Part shown: positions 33,952 to 41,683 of the stretch, in pieces
Layout of the letters: each line of letters begins with the position of its first letter
Numbering within the stretch: position 1 is the first letter of the stretch
The notes under the pieces: model-generated
Databases searched by the model: none
Seen by the model: only the letters and a program-made list of their open reading frames with translations
What the model was told of the DNA's origin: nothing
Program-made: the position numbers and the translations under genes
DNA from: Marinobacter salsuginis
Lineage (GTDB): Bacteria; Pseudomonadota; Gammaproteobacteria; Pseudomonadales; Oleiphilaceae
Direction: 5' to 3'
NCBI RefSeq assembly: GCF_009617755.1
Contig: NZ_BGZH01000001.1
Span: 682,001-746,000 of the forward strand
Length of the DNA stretch: 64,000 nucleotides

Positions 33952-35844
33952 TCAGAATGAGTATGAAACGCTAGCACTCACGAAATCGCGGTCAGTCAAC
34001 TCGTTATACGGCTTGCCGCCGAAAAAGTTTGTGTAACCGATATTACCGGTGATTTTGTTCTGGTAGACCGCCTGCAGAGACAGGCCAATGGCCTTGCTAC
34101 CTTCATTGAAGGCGCCGCCCGGCTGTGGGCTGTAACCCTCAACATCGTGGCTCCAGGCCAGCTGCGGTGAAAGGTTAACACCGGCCAGCGCGTTCGGGTA
34201 ATCCCAAACCAGGCGGGTACGGTAACCCCAGGAGAAGTCCGTTGTGAAGCCTTCGTTGTTACAGTAGTTGGTGTTGATGTTGGCACCACCGTCGGAACAG
34301 ATGTCGATTGGGCCGAACGGGAGAGTACCAATACCGAAGGTGCCTGAACGACCGTAACGAGCTTCGTCGTAATCCGGCAGGTCATGCACATAAGTTGCAC
34401 CGAACTCCGTGATCAAAGACAGCCGACTGGCGCCCATTACCTGATCGAAGAACTTGATCAGCGTAAACTGAGCCTGGGACACATTGAAACGATCGTATCC
34501 GGCGACCGGCTTGCCAGCCAGGTTTGCACCCGGATTTTCTGCAAGACGCTGCGCTTCCAGCTTACTAAGTGGGTCACCTGCTGGATCACGCTGCTGCAAG
34601 CCACCAAAGATCAATTCAAAAGCGTTCCACTGCAAAGGCACGTTGTCGCGGAAGCTGTATTCAGCGCCCAGCGACCAGCCACCGGGTGTGGTGGTGTTGA
34701 TGCTGATGCCGTACAGGTTGATGTTCTCCGGGTACTCGATGAAGTAGCTCGGGAAGCTGGAGAACGGCAGGCTCGGATCGTTCTGCTGCGTCGAAGTCGG
34801 GCTGGATGGGTTGTTCACCAGACCACTGACGTATGGCAGACGACTGTTGTACTTGATGTAGTAGAAACCCAGCTCTGAGTCATTCAGCTCAGGTACATAC
34901 CAGCGCACGGCCACACCAAACTGGTCTTTGGAATCCGCTTCCTGGTCTCCAATCCGAGGCGCGATGAAGCCCTGTGCAAAGGCCTGGGAATCCGGTAGCT
35001 GGCCAGCGAGAAGTACCGGGCCGCAACCATCAGCTGCGAAATCGTTGGTGGAGAAGAAGGTACCACAGTCGTCCGGACGAACCGGCTCCCAGTCTGCCTG
35101 TACGAAGGTCTCAACGGTGACGTTCTCTGTGATACCCGCAGACATGTAGAACATCTCGACCGGGAGAAGCGCGTCTTTCAGTTCAGAGCCCGGCGCCCGG
35201 AAGGCGGGAACATCCACCGGGTTGATGACGTTGATGCCGCCCGGGATAAAGGTGCTCTCGCCCCAGCTCACAACCTGCTTGCCGTAGCGAAGGCTGACCG
35301 GAACATTACCGAAATACCAGTCAGAGAAAATGTAGGCGTCGAGGATTTCACCACCGGAGGCATTGTCTTTGGCTTCCGGGTTCAGCTCGCGCTGCTGACC
35401 CACGTAATCTACTGCGCGGCTTTCATCTTTCAACTCAAAGTCGTACCAGTACCTGCCACGAAGTAAACCACCAACCCTGGTCAGGTAGGGGTTGTCGACG
35501 TAGTAGTTCAGGTAAAGTTCGCTGTTGCCTTTGACGATCTTGGAATAGGTATCGCCACTCTCGAAGTTGAGGTTACCGTCATCATAGTTGTTCGTGGAGG
35601 CACCAATATTCGCGAGCGAGCCACCGGGGGCATACTCAGGGCCAAGGTTACCCTGGGCGATCAGACGCTTGTCCCGATCCTCAACTCGCCAACCTGCACC
35701 CGCAGAGAGCGTGGTGTTGAACTGGGCTTCCACGTCTCCCATGTAAAACGATAAGGCTGCTGCGTTGCCAGACATACCGGCTGCAACGGCCACGGCCAGC
35801 GGTAATTTGGTCCAACGCTGCCATTGATGTGTTTTTCTTGTCAT
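33952..35844 (-). CDS. DUF1302 family outer-membrane protein
   Basis: A 630-residue predicted outer-membrane beta-barrel with a signal peptide (LPLAVAVAAGMSGNAAALSF), many amphipathic strands (FDYELKDESRAVDYV-like repeats, GKQVVSWGESTFIPGGINVINPVD near residue 190) and a C-terminal phenylalanine (FVSASVSYSF). It is probably a channel or receptor for a hydrophobic compound and acts with the DUF1329 protein encoded next. I chose ATG 35844, because a GTG at 35898 lacks a ribosome site and would add residues before the signal peptide. The 5' region carries two of the repeat elements described below. Confidence 0.85.
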   Translation of the reverse strand: MTRKTHQWQRWTKLPLAVAVAAGMSGNAAALSFYMGDVEAQFNTTLSAGAGWRVEDRDKRLIAQGNLGPEYAPGGSLANIGASTNNYDDGNLNFESGDTYSKIVKGNSELYLNYYVDNPYLTRVGGLLRGRYWYDFELKDESRAVDYVGQQRELNPEAKDNASGGEILDAYIFSDWYFGNVPVSLRYGKQVVSWGESTFIPGGINVINPVDVPAFRAPGSELKDALLPVEMFYMSAGITENVTVETFVQADWEPVRPDDCGTFFSTNDFAADGCGPVLLAGQLPDSQAFAQGFIAPRIGDQEADSKDQFGVAVRWYVPELNDSELGFYYIKYNSRLPYVSGLVNNPSSPTSTQQNDPSLPFSSFPSYFIEYPENINLYGISINTTTPGGWSLGAEYSFRDNVPLQWNAFELIFGGLQQRDPAGDPLSKLEAQRLAENPGANLAGKPVAGYDRFNVSQAQFTLIKFFDQVMGASRLSLITEFGATYVHDLPDYDEARYGRSGTFGIGTLPFGPIDICSDGGANINTNYCNNEGFTTDFSWGYRTRLVWDYPNALAGVNLSPQLAWSHDVEGYSPQPGGAFNEGSKAIGLSLQAVYQNKITGNIGYTNFFGGKPYNELTDRDFVSASVSYSF

Positions 35845-36129
35845 TGGAAGGCTACTCCATTGTTGTTCTGAGTCGCTGCTCTGATTATTGGTGTTCACGA
35901 TGTATTGGAGGCTTCATGCACAGTGCTCGTGATGTTGGCACTATAGCTAACGCCTTCAGGCGCTTTGATCAGTCAAAAGTATGATTTTGCTCTCATCCCT
36001 CTGTTAACGCCGTTTGCCGCCGGGTTTCTTCGCACAGAATCACTATAGACAACAAATTTGGATGCAACCACTTTGGTTTTGGTGGTTTTTTCGCGGTTTC
36101 TATTGGCGCCGCGAGTTGGGCGAAGCGCC

Positions 36130-36233
36130 GAGGGGAGGAATGTTTCTCCAGGAACCGCTACGAGCACATCCGTGTGCGCTTGACGTCGGCCATCCTTGGC
36201 CGCCGACATTCCCGGAGAAACATTCATCCCCTC
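36130..36233 (-). repeat. Repeat element A: variable-arm, double CsrA-loop element
   Basis: Arms 36130-36149 and 36214-36233 are complementary over 20 bases with one mismatch. The core has two hairpins. On the minus strand they are GGCCAAGGATGGCC (36188-36201) and GCACACGGATGTGC (36164-36177), with loops CAAGGATG and CACGGATG. Both fit CANGGAYG, the CsrA/RsmA consensus. The core is nearly identical to elements B and C, while the arms share no sequence with them. In this orientation the GGA loops would be present in RNA reading from thiolase towards the DUF1302 gene. Confidence 0.75.
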
Positions 36234-36311
36234 AACGCCAGGCCATTGAGTTGGCTTTCAACTGAGCACGCGAAAAAGGATTTTTAGGAACGTATACCCG
36301 GAGATATGGTC

Positions 36312-36417
36312 GGCCGGGGCGGGAGCCCTTCCCGAAACTGTCGGCAGCATGGATGCTGCCGTCAAGCTTACAGGGACGTATTTACAGCGTGTTTCGGGAA
36401 GGGCTCCCGCCTCGGCC
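36312..36417 (+). repeat. Repeat element D: variable-arm, double CsrA-loop element (divergent core)
   Basis: Arms 36312-36338 and 36391-36417 are complementary over 27 bases with one mismatch. On the plus strand the core shows hairpin GGCAGCATGGATGCTGCC (36343-36360) with loop CATGGATG, the shared linker GTCAAGC, then TACAGGGACGTA (36369-36380) with loop CAGGGACG. Both loops fit CANGGAYG, and the second is close to the CsrA SELEX consensus. The core differs in sequence from A to C outside these motifs, so it is a subfamily. It ends 13 bases from the thiolase stop codon. Confidence 0.72.
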
Positions 36418-36429
36418 AGACTCCGAAGC

Positions 36430-37614
36430 TTAGAGCATCTCGATAGCCATAGCGGTTGCTTCACCACCACCGATGCACAGGGCCGCAACGCCTTTCTTTT
36501 TGCCATAGCGTTGAAGGGCGTACATGAGGGTTACCAGCAGGCGGGAGCCGGTTGAGCCGACGGGGTGGCCCTGGGCGCAGGCGCCGCCGTGGATGTTGAC
36601 TTTCTCGGGATCCAGGCCGAGTTCGCGGATGGGCATCATTGCGACCATGGCGAAGGCTTCGTTGATTTCGAAGAGGTCGACGTCGTCTTTGCTCCAACCG
36701 GTTTTGCCGAACAGGGTTTCGATGGCGCCAACCGGGGCGCAGGTGAACTCGGACGGGTGCTGGGATTGGGTGCTGTGGCCAACGATGCGGGCCAGTGGCT
36801 TGAGGCCTCGCTTTTCGGCTTCGGATTCACGCATCAGGAGCAGCGCCGAGGCGCCGTCGGAAATTGATGAGGCGTTGGCGGCTGTTACGGTGCCGTCTTT
36901 CGCGAAGGCCGGACGCAGGCTCGGGATTTTCTCGATATTGGCGTTGTGAGGCTGCTCATCATCCTCGACAACGACCTCGCCTTTGCGACTCTTGACGGTA
37001 ACCGGGATGATCTCCTCTTTAAGCAGCCCTTCTTCGATGGCTTTCTTCGCCCGCGTGAGGGAGGTGATGGCGTACTCGTCCATTTCTTCACGGGTGTAGC
37101 CTTTCTTATCGGCCATTTCCTGGGCGAACGCCCCCATCAGGCGACCGGTTTCAGCGTCTTCCAGGCCATCCAGGAACATGTGATCCTGGGGTGCCTGGCC
37201 AGGGCCCATGCGGTAGCCGCTGCGGACGCCCTGCAGAATGTAAGGGGCGTTGGACATGCTCTCCATGCCGCCGGCAACCATGATGTCGTTGGTGCCGGCT
37301 TTGATCAGGTCGTGGGCGAACATAGCGGCCTTCATGCCGGAACCGCAGAGTTTGTTGATGGTGGTGGCGCCGGTGTGGTCCGGAAGACCGGCCTTGCGCA
37401 TGGCCTGGCGTGCCGGGCCCTGCTTGAGGCCGGCGGGCAGGACGTTGCCCATGATAACTTCCTGCACATCCGTAGGCTGAAGGCCAGCGCGCTTGACGGC
37501 CTCGGCGATGGTGATGGCACCCAGGTCGGTTGCGCTGACGCTGGCCAGGCTACCCTGGAATCCGCCCATGGGGGTGCGGACACCGCTGACGATGACGACG
37601 TTGTCTGTGCTCAT
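36430..37614 (-). CDS. Acetyl-CoA acetyltransferase (thiolase)
   Basis: A 394-residue biosynthetic-type thiolase. The nucleophile Cys90 lies in NKLCGSGMKA. The catalytic NEAFA and GGACAQGHPVGSTGSR histidine segments and the second cysteine in CIGGGEATAMAIE are all present. It condenses or cleaves acetoacetyl-CoA, in fatty acid or ketone body metabolism, or PHB synthesis. It follows zapE in the same direction but a REP-like palindrome lies between. Element D follows its stop. Confidence 0.93.
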   Translation of the reverse strand: MSTDNVVIVSGVRTPMGGFQGSLASVSATDLGAITIAEAVKRAGLQPTDVQEVIMGNVLPAGLKQGPARQAMRKAGLPDHTGATTINKLCGSGMKAAMFAHDLIKAGTNDIMVAGGMESMSNAPYILQGVRSGYRMGPGQAPQDHMFLDGLEDAETGRLMGAFAQEMADKKGYTREEMDEYAITSLTRAKKAIEEGLLKEEIIPVTVKSRKGEVVVEDDEQPHNANIEKIPSLRPAFAKDGTVTAANASSISDGASALLLMRESEAEKRGLKPLARIVGHSTQSQHPSEFTCAPVGAIETLFGKTGWSKDDVDLFEINEAFAMVAMMPIRELGLDPEKVNIHGGACAQGHPVGSTGSRLLVTLMYALQRYGKKKGVAALCIGGGEATAMAIEML

Positions 37615-37640
37615 TTCTGAATCTCTCTGTTGATTGTATG

Positions 37641-37680
37641 GTAGGTTTTTGTCGGACTACGCTTCGCTAATCCGACCTAC
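37641..37680. repeat. REP-like palindrome between zapE and thiolase genes
   Basis: GTAGGT and ACCTAC bracket GTCGGA and TCCGAC around TACGCTTCGCTA, giving an imperfect hairpin. The core resembles a palindrome (GTCGGATTAGCGAAGCGTAA type) that I know from intergenic regions of many proteobacteria. It has no similarity to elements A-D. Confidence 0.6.
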
Positions 37681-37697
37681 TCAGGGCTGTTTTCTTT

Positions 37698-38831
37698 TTA
37701 TGGTTTATGGGGCGCTTCGAGGTATTCCCGGGACTGCATTTCCAGCAGGCGGGATTCGGTGCGCTCGAATTCAAAGCCAAGGCGGCCGCCAGCATAGAGT
37801 TCGGTGATCGGTGCAGCGGCAGAGATGATGACTTTGACGTTGCGGTCGTAGAACTCATCGATCATGTTGATGAAACGGCGAGCCTGGTCATCTTTTTCTT
37901 TGCCCAGGATGGGCACATTGCTGACGATGATGGCGTGGAACTGCCGTGCCATTTCGATGTAATCATTCTGGCTTCGGGGGCCGTCGCACACGTCTTTGAA
38001 ATCAAACCACACCACGTCGTCCGCATGGGCCTGGGCCGGGATTTTTCGACCATTGATTTCCATGGTTTTGCTGTGTTTACCGGCTTCGACCGCCAGGGCA
38101 TCGAAGCTCTTCCGAAGGCTGACGTCCGCTTCCTCGTCAAGGGGGGAGTGGAACAGCTCCGCCTGCTCGAGAGTCCTCAGTCGGTAATCAACTCCGCCAT
38201 CCACGTTGACCACATCGGTGTGTTTCTTGACCAGATCGATCGCGGGCAGGAATCTCGCACGCTGAAGCCCGTCCTTGTATAGGCCGTCTGGTACGATATT
38301 AGAGGTGCAAACCAGGGTAACTCCGCGGCTGAACAGCCCGTCCATCAGGGTGGCCAAGATCATGGCGTCACCAATGTCTGACACAAAAAACTCATCGAAG
38401 CAGATAACCCGGGTTTCATCGGCGAATTTTTTGGAGACCAGCTCCAGCGGGTTCTTTTCGCCTTTGAGGGATTTGAGTTCGTTGTGTACCCGCTGCATGA
38501 AGCGGTGGAAATGAACCCGCATCTTGCGATCGAAGGGCAGCGACTCGTAGAAAGTATCCATCAGGTAGGTTTTGCCGCGGCCTACTCCACCCCAGAAATA
38601 CAGCCCCTTGACCGGCTCTTCCTTGCCTTTTTTGAGCTTGCGCAAAAGTTTGGCCTTGGGCTTGCTGCGATCCCTTTCGGCTTCCACCAGTTTGTCGTAC
38701 AGTGATTGAAGGCGCTTGACGGCATCTTCCTGGGCCGAGTCCTTCTGGAAATCGGGGCGTTCAAGATCCTTCTGGTAGCGTTGCCAAGGGGTCATGTTCG
38801 CACTGGTTTCGGAGGACATCGCAGCTGTCAT
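37698..38831 (-). CDS. zapE: ZapE/AFG1-family cell-division ATPase
   Basis: A 377-residue AAA+ P-loop ATPase with Walker A GGVGRGKTYLMD near residue 77, Walker B VICFDEFFVSDIGDAM, and the AFG1 stretch RPVHFHRFM-like VHFHRFMQRVHNELK. ZapE associates with the Z ring at low oxygen or high temperature in E. coli. The start is uncertain: in-frame ATGs at 38882, 38831 and 38819 all lack a strong ribosome site. 38831 was taken as a compromise with family length. It is divergent from zapG. Confidence 0.9.
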   Translation of the reverse strand: MTAAMSSETSANMTPWQRYQKDLERPDFQKDSAQEDAVKRLQSLYDKLVEAERDRSKPKAKLLRKLKKGKEEPVKGLYFWGGVGRGKTYLMDTFYESLPFDRKMRVHFHRFMQRVHNELKSLKGEKNPLELVSKKFADETRVICFDEFFVSDIGDAMILATLMDGLFSRGVTLVCTSNIVPDGLYKDGLQRARFLPAIDLVKKHTDVVNVDGGVDYRLRTLEQAELFHSPLDEEADVSLRKSFDALAVEAGKHSKTMEINGRKIPAQAHADDVVWFDFKDVCDGPRSQNDYIEMARQFHAIIVSNVPILGKEKDDQARRFINMIDEFYDRNVKVIISAAAPITELYAGGRLGFEFERTESRLLEMQSREYLEAPHKP

Positions 38832-39025
38832 CAGGTATTCCCGGAAGTTGAACGTAAATTTGGGCGCCGTATTGTCTCGCATTTAGCGATTTTTCGCCAC
38901 GTTGGCCACCTTTGCGGCAATACGACGATAGGCGCAGGCCGCAATCATGGGATGATGGAGCCTGGGGCGTTATACTCGGCTTGCAGGGGCTTGGCTCACT
39001 TCTAAGTAAAAGGACGACACAGCAT

Positions 39026-39466
39026 ATGACAAACCTGATTCTGGCAGCGATTGCCGCATTGGTTGTTGGCATTGTCATCGGGGTATTTGTTGGCCGTTCC
39101 GGGCAGGGAACGACGCTTCGGCAGCGCCGGGCGGAACAGCAGATTGAGGAACTGAGAAGCGAATATACCCGCTACCAGGCCCAGGTGAATGAACATTTCA
39201 TGGAGTCGGCCCATCTGCTGCGCCGTTTCAACGATGCCTATCGCGATGTAAACCAGCACATGGCCCGGGGCGCCAACCGTCTTTGCAATGATGAGGACTG
39301 GATGGAAGAGTTGGCTCATGAGACTTCCAAGAAGCGCCTGGAGGAAGTCCGCGAGGACGCTTCCGAGCCACCACGGGATTATGCGCCGAAGACGGATCCG
39401 AAGGATTCCGGGACGCTTGCCGAGGACTTTGGGCTCAAGAAGGGTGATAAGGCTCAGCAGGCCTGA
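39026..39466 (+). CDS. zapG: ZapG/YhcB-family inner-membrane protein (DUF1043)
   Basis: A 146-residue protein with one N-terminal membrane segment (LILAAIAALVVGIVIGVFVG) followed by a cytoplasmic coiled-coil (RQRRAEQQIEELRSEYTRYQAQV) and the DUF1043 element VNEHFMESAHLLRRFNDAYRDVNQHMA. YhcB links cell-envelope growth and division. Start at ATG 39026 has AAAAGGA upstream; longer frames to 38912 have none. Its divergent neighbour zapE is the usual gammaproteobacterial arrangement. Confidence 0.9.
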   Translation: MTNLILAAIAALVVGIVIGVFVGRSGQGTTLRQRRAEQQIEELRSEYTRYQAQVNEHFMESAHLLRRFNDAYRDVNQHMARGANRLCNDEDWMEELAHETSKKRLEEVREDASEPPRDYAPKTDPKDSGTLAEDFGLKKGDKAQQA

Positions 39467-39529
39467 TTCGTTCAAGGCCTGACCTTAATTCGGCGGTCGG
39501 GCCATCGTAAGACTTCTAATTTCGGTGAG

Positions 39530-39641
39530 TGGGCGGGTCGGACACCCCTGTCCGGGAACCGCTACGAGCACATCCATGTGCGCTTGACGTCGGCCATCCT
39601 TGGCCGCCGACATTCCCGGACAGGGGTGTCCGACCCGCCCA
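39530..39641 (-). repeat. Repeat element B: variable-arm, double CsrA-loop element with perfect 28-bp arms
   Basis: Arms 39530-39557 and 39614-39641 are perfectly complementary over 28 bases. Minus-strand core hairpins are GGCCAAGGATGGCC (39592-39605) and GCACATGGATGTGC (39568-39581), loops CAAGGATG and CATGGATG, both fitting CANGGAYG. Each arm is also a small palindrome (CGGACA-CCCC-TGTCCG). It lies in the 251-base gap between the convergent ends of zapG and the Nif3-like gene, and its GGA strand is the Nif3 transcript strand (3' side). Confidence 0.77.
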
Positions 39642-39717
39642 GCCAGATTCTGTGCAATTCGCCTTGAGAATGAAACATCGCTCAGATTAAGGCTTCAAAC
39701 TCAGTTCGTACTAGCTT

Positions 39718-40461
39718 TTAAACCGGGTTGTCGCAATCAATAAACTTGTGGGTTACCCCAAACTCTTGGGCTAGCGCCTTTCCGAGAGCCTGCACACCAT
39801 AACGCTCGGTCGCGTGGTGTCCGGCAGCGTAGTAATGAATTCCACACTCCCTTGCCGTGTGCGTCGTCGGCTCGGAGATTTCACCGCTTATATAAGCGTC
39901 GAGCCCCGCCTCCTGAGCTGTATTAATAAACCCCTGCGCAGCACCGGTACACCAACCTACCCTCTTGATCGAAGTCGGACCTTCGCCAACCCAGAGCGGT
40001 TCACGGTGGAGCTGTCTTGCAATATGGAGACCGAATTTCTCGGGAGACATTGCTTCTGCCAGCTCGCCTTCCCAGACCAGACCGCCGAGCGGGCGCGGGT
40101 TCTTGATGTTGAGGATATCCGCCAGCTGACGGTTATTGCCGTATTCGGGGTGGTCATCCAGTGGGAGGTGGTAGGCAACGAGATTGATGTCGTTGTCGAG
40201 AAGCTGTTTCAAGCGTTCTCGTTTCATCCCCTGAATACGTTGATCCTCGCCTTTCCAGAAGTAACCGTGGTGGACGAGGATCATATCGGCGTTTGCTTCG
40301 ATGGCGGCTTCGATGAGCGCTTTTGAGGCAGTTACGCCAGAAATGACGGTTTTAATTTCGGACGTGCCTTCAACCTGTAAGCCATTGGGACAGTAATCCT
40401 GGAAATCATCGGGCTGGAGCCATTCGTTGATTTTATTCAGAATCTCATTTCGACTGGCCAT
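39718..40461 (-). CDS. Nif3-like dinuclear metal centre protein (YbgI family)
   Basis: A 247-residue Nif3/DUF34 protein with family motifs DYCPNGLQVEG near residue 18, MILVHHGYFWKG near 62, YHLPLDDHPEYGNN near 97, and C-terminal YYAAGHHATERYGV, which supply the histidines and glutamate of the dinuclear metal site. Proposed GTP cyclohydrolase-like or chaperone-like roles are unproven. I chose ATG 40461, with GGAG upstream; the open frame to 40539 runs into repeat element C and is spurious. Confidence 0.9.
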   Translation of the reverse strand: MASRNEILNKINEWLQPDDFQDYCPNGLQVEGTSEIKTVISGVTASKALIEAAIEANADMILVHHGYFWKGEDQRIQGMKRERLKQLLDNDINLVAYHLPLDDHPEYGNNRQLADILNIKNPRPLGGLVWEGELAEAMSPEKFGLHIARQLHREPLWVGEGPTSIKRVGWCTGAAQGFINTAQEAGLDAYISGEISEPTTHTARECGIHYYAAGHHATERYGVQALGKALAQEFGVTHKFIDCDNPV

Positions 40462-40498
40462 AAAAACTCCATTTAGGACTATTTCCGGAAGGTTCGAC

Positions 40499-40608
40499 GA
40501 GGGAGGCAGATGCACCTTCCCGGGAATGTCGCCGGCCATGGATGGCCGGGGTCAAGCGCACATGGATGTGCTCGTAGCGGTTCCTGGGAAGGGGCATCTG
40601 CCTCCCTC
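40499..40608 (+). repeat. Repeat element C: variable-arm, double CsrA-loop element
   Basis: Arms 40499-40526 and 40581-40608 are complementary over 28 bases with two mismatches. Plus-strand core hairpins are GGCCATGGATGGCC (40534-40547) and GCACATGGATGTGC (40558-40571), both with loop CATGGATG, fitting CANGGAYG, with GGA motifs 24 bases apart. The core equals elements A and B in reverse orientation. It fills most of the gap between the Nif3-like start and the hisC end, where the GGA strand is opposite to both flanking genes. Confidence 0.75.
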
Positions 40609-40627
40609 TACCCGCCAACTTAGCAGG

Positions 40628-41680
40628 CTAGAGGGACCGGAGCCCCCCGATCAAGGCATCGTTCTGCTCAACAGTGCCAATGGTAATGCGCAGGAATTCG
40701 CTGATTCGAGGCTTATTGAAGTGCCGGACGATAATACCCTGCTCTCTCAGGCCTTTGGCCAAAACCCCACCAGACTGCTCTTTGTGACGGGCAAAGATGA
40801 AGTTTGCCTTGGAGGGTAACACCTCGAATCCAAGATCTTCGAGGGCGGCAGTTACGCGCTCGCGCTCGGAGATCACGCCATCACAGCACTTCCGGAACCA
40901 GGCTTCATCTTCGTAGGCCGCTTTAGCGCCAGCCAGGGCCAGGCGGTCCAGGGGGTAGCTGTTGAAGCTGTTCTTGACCCGGTTCAATGCCTCGATGAGG
41001 TCGGGATGGCCAACGGCGAAACCCACCCGCAAACCGGCAAGAGACCGTGCCTTGGAAAGGGTCTGTGACACCAGCAGGTTCGGGTACTTGTCGACAAGGG
41101 TGATGGCAGACTCGCCACCGAAATCAATGTAGGCCTCATCCACAACGACAACGCGATCCGGGTTGGCAGCCAGGATTTCTTCCACATGCTGCAACCCAAG
41201 ATACATTCCGGTTGGCGCATTGGGGTTCGGGAAGATCACGCCACCGTTGGGCTGCTTGAAGTCGTCCGGGTTGATTTCGAAGCTTTCTGTCAGCGGTACT
41301 CTTTTGCTCTCGATGTTATAGAGGCCACAGTACACCGGGTAAAAGCTGTAGGTGATGTCCGGAAACAGGATCGGTTCGCCATGCTGGAACAGGCCAAAGA
41401 AGATGTGGGCCAGGACTTCATCCGAGCCATTGCCCAGGAAGACCTGCTCCGGCTTTACCTTGTGGTACGCCGCAATGGTCTGGCGCAGGCTTTCCCCTTC
41501 CGGGTCCGGATATAGGCGCAGGCTGTCGTTCAGTTCAGCCTGAATGGCTTCGACAACTTTTGGTGAGGGGCCAAAAGGGTTTTCGTTGGTGTTCAGCTTC
41601 ACCAGGTTAGCCATTTTTGGCTGTTCCCCAGGAACATAGGGAACCAGATCATTGACCAAAGGACTCCAGAATTTACTCAT
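40628..41680 (-). CDS. hisC: Histidinol-phosphate aminotransferase
   Basis: A 350-residue fold-type I PLP aminotransferase of histidine synthesis. Visible motifs are NENPFGPSP at the N-terminus, GNGSDEV near 82, FPNPNAPTG near 150, DEAYIDFG near 180, the PLP lysine in [20 protein letters not shown] near 212, and the final RITIGT. It is the last gene of hisG-hisD-hisC, three bases after hisD. Confidence 0.95.
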   Translation of the reverse strand: MSKFWSPLVNDLVPYVPGEQPKMANLVKLNTNENPFGPSPKVVEAIQAELNDSLRLYPDPEGESLRQTIAAYHKVKPEQVFLGNGSDEVLAHIFFGLFQHGEPILFPDITYSFYPVYCGLYNIESKRVPLTESFEINPDDFKQPNGGVIFPNPNAPTGMYLGLQHVEEILAANPDRVVVVDEAYIDFGGESAITLVDKYPNLLVSQTLSKARSLAGLRVGFAVGHPDLIEALNRVKNSFNSYPLDRLALAGAKAAYEDEAWFRKCCDGVISERERVTAALEDLGFEVLPSKANFIFARHKEQSGGVLAKGLREQGIIVRHFNKPRISEFLRITIGTVEQNDALIGGLRSL

Positions 41681-41683
41681 AAA

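Larger units (their letters stand above)
35845..36429. other. Intergenic region between thiolase and DUF1302 genes, holding two repeat elements
   Basis: About 585 bases with no gene that I can support. It contains element A (36130-36233) and element D (36312-36417) in opposite orientation, a small CGCC-TGAA-GGCG hairpin near 35953-35964, and presumably the promoter of the DUF1302-DUF1329 pair, for which I found no convincing -35/-10 set. Apparent reading frames here arise from the repeats. Confidence 0.7.

Noticed and set aside
35973..36227. Open frame on the minus strand across element A, with a translation similar to a plus-strand frame across element C (both contain a stretch like TDVLVAVPG / MDVLVAVPG).
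   Set aside because: The similarity comes from the shared repeat core (CATGGATGTGCTCGTAGCGG). There is no ribosome site and the frames run through variable arms. Similar hypothetical proteins in databases are probably artefacts of this repeat.
36349..36555. Plus-strand open frame starting in element D.
   Set aside because: It starts at the ATGGATG of the GGA loop, runs through the arm and then antisense into thiolase, without coding signs.
39530..39641. Elements A-D as miniature transposons (MITEs) with terminal inverted repeats.
   Set aside because: Arms would be conserved between copies in a MITE, but here the arms differ while the centre is conserved. No clear target-site duplications were seen.
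40462..40539. N-terminal extension of the Nif3-like protein.
   Set aside because: It is encoded by repeat element C, and an ATG with a GGAG site exists at 40461, matching the family start.
36312..40608. Elements A-D as ordinary intrinsic terminators.
   Set aside because: No T runs follow the arms, the arms are far longer than terminator stems, and orientation relative to flanking genes is inconsistent.
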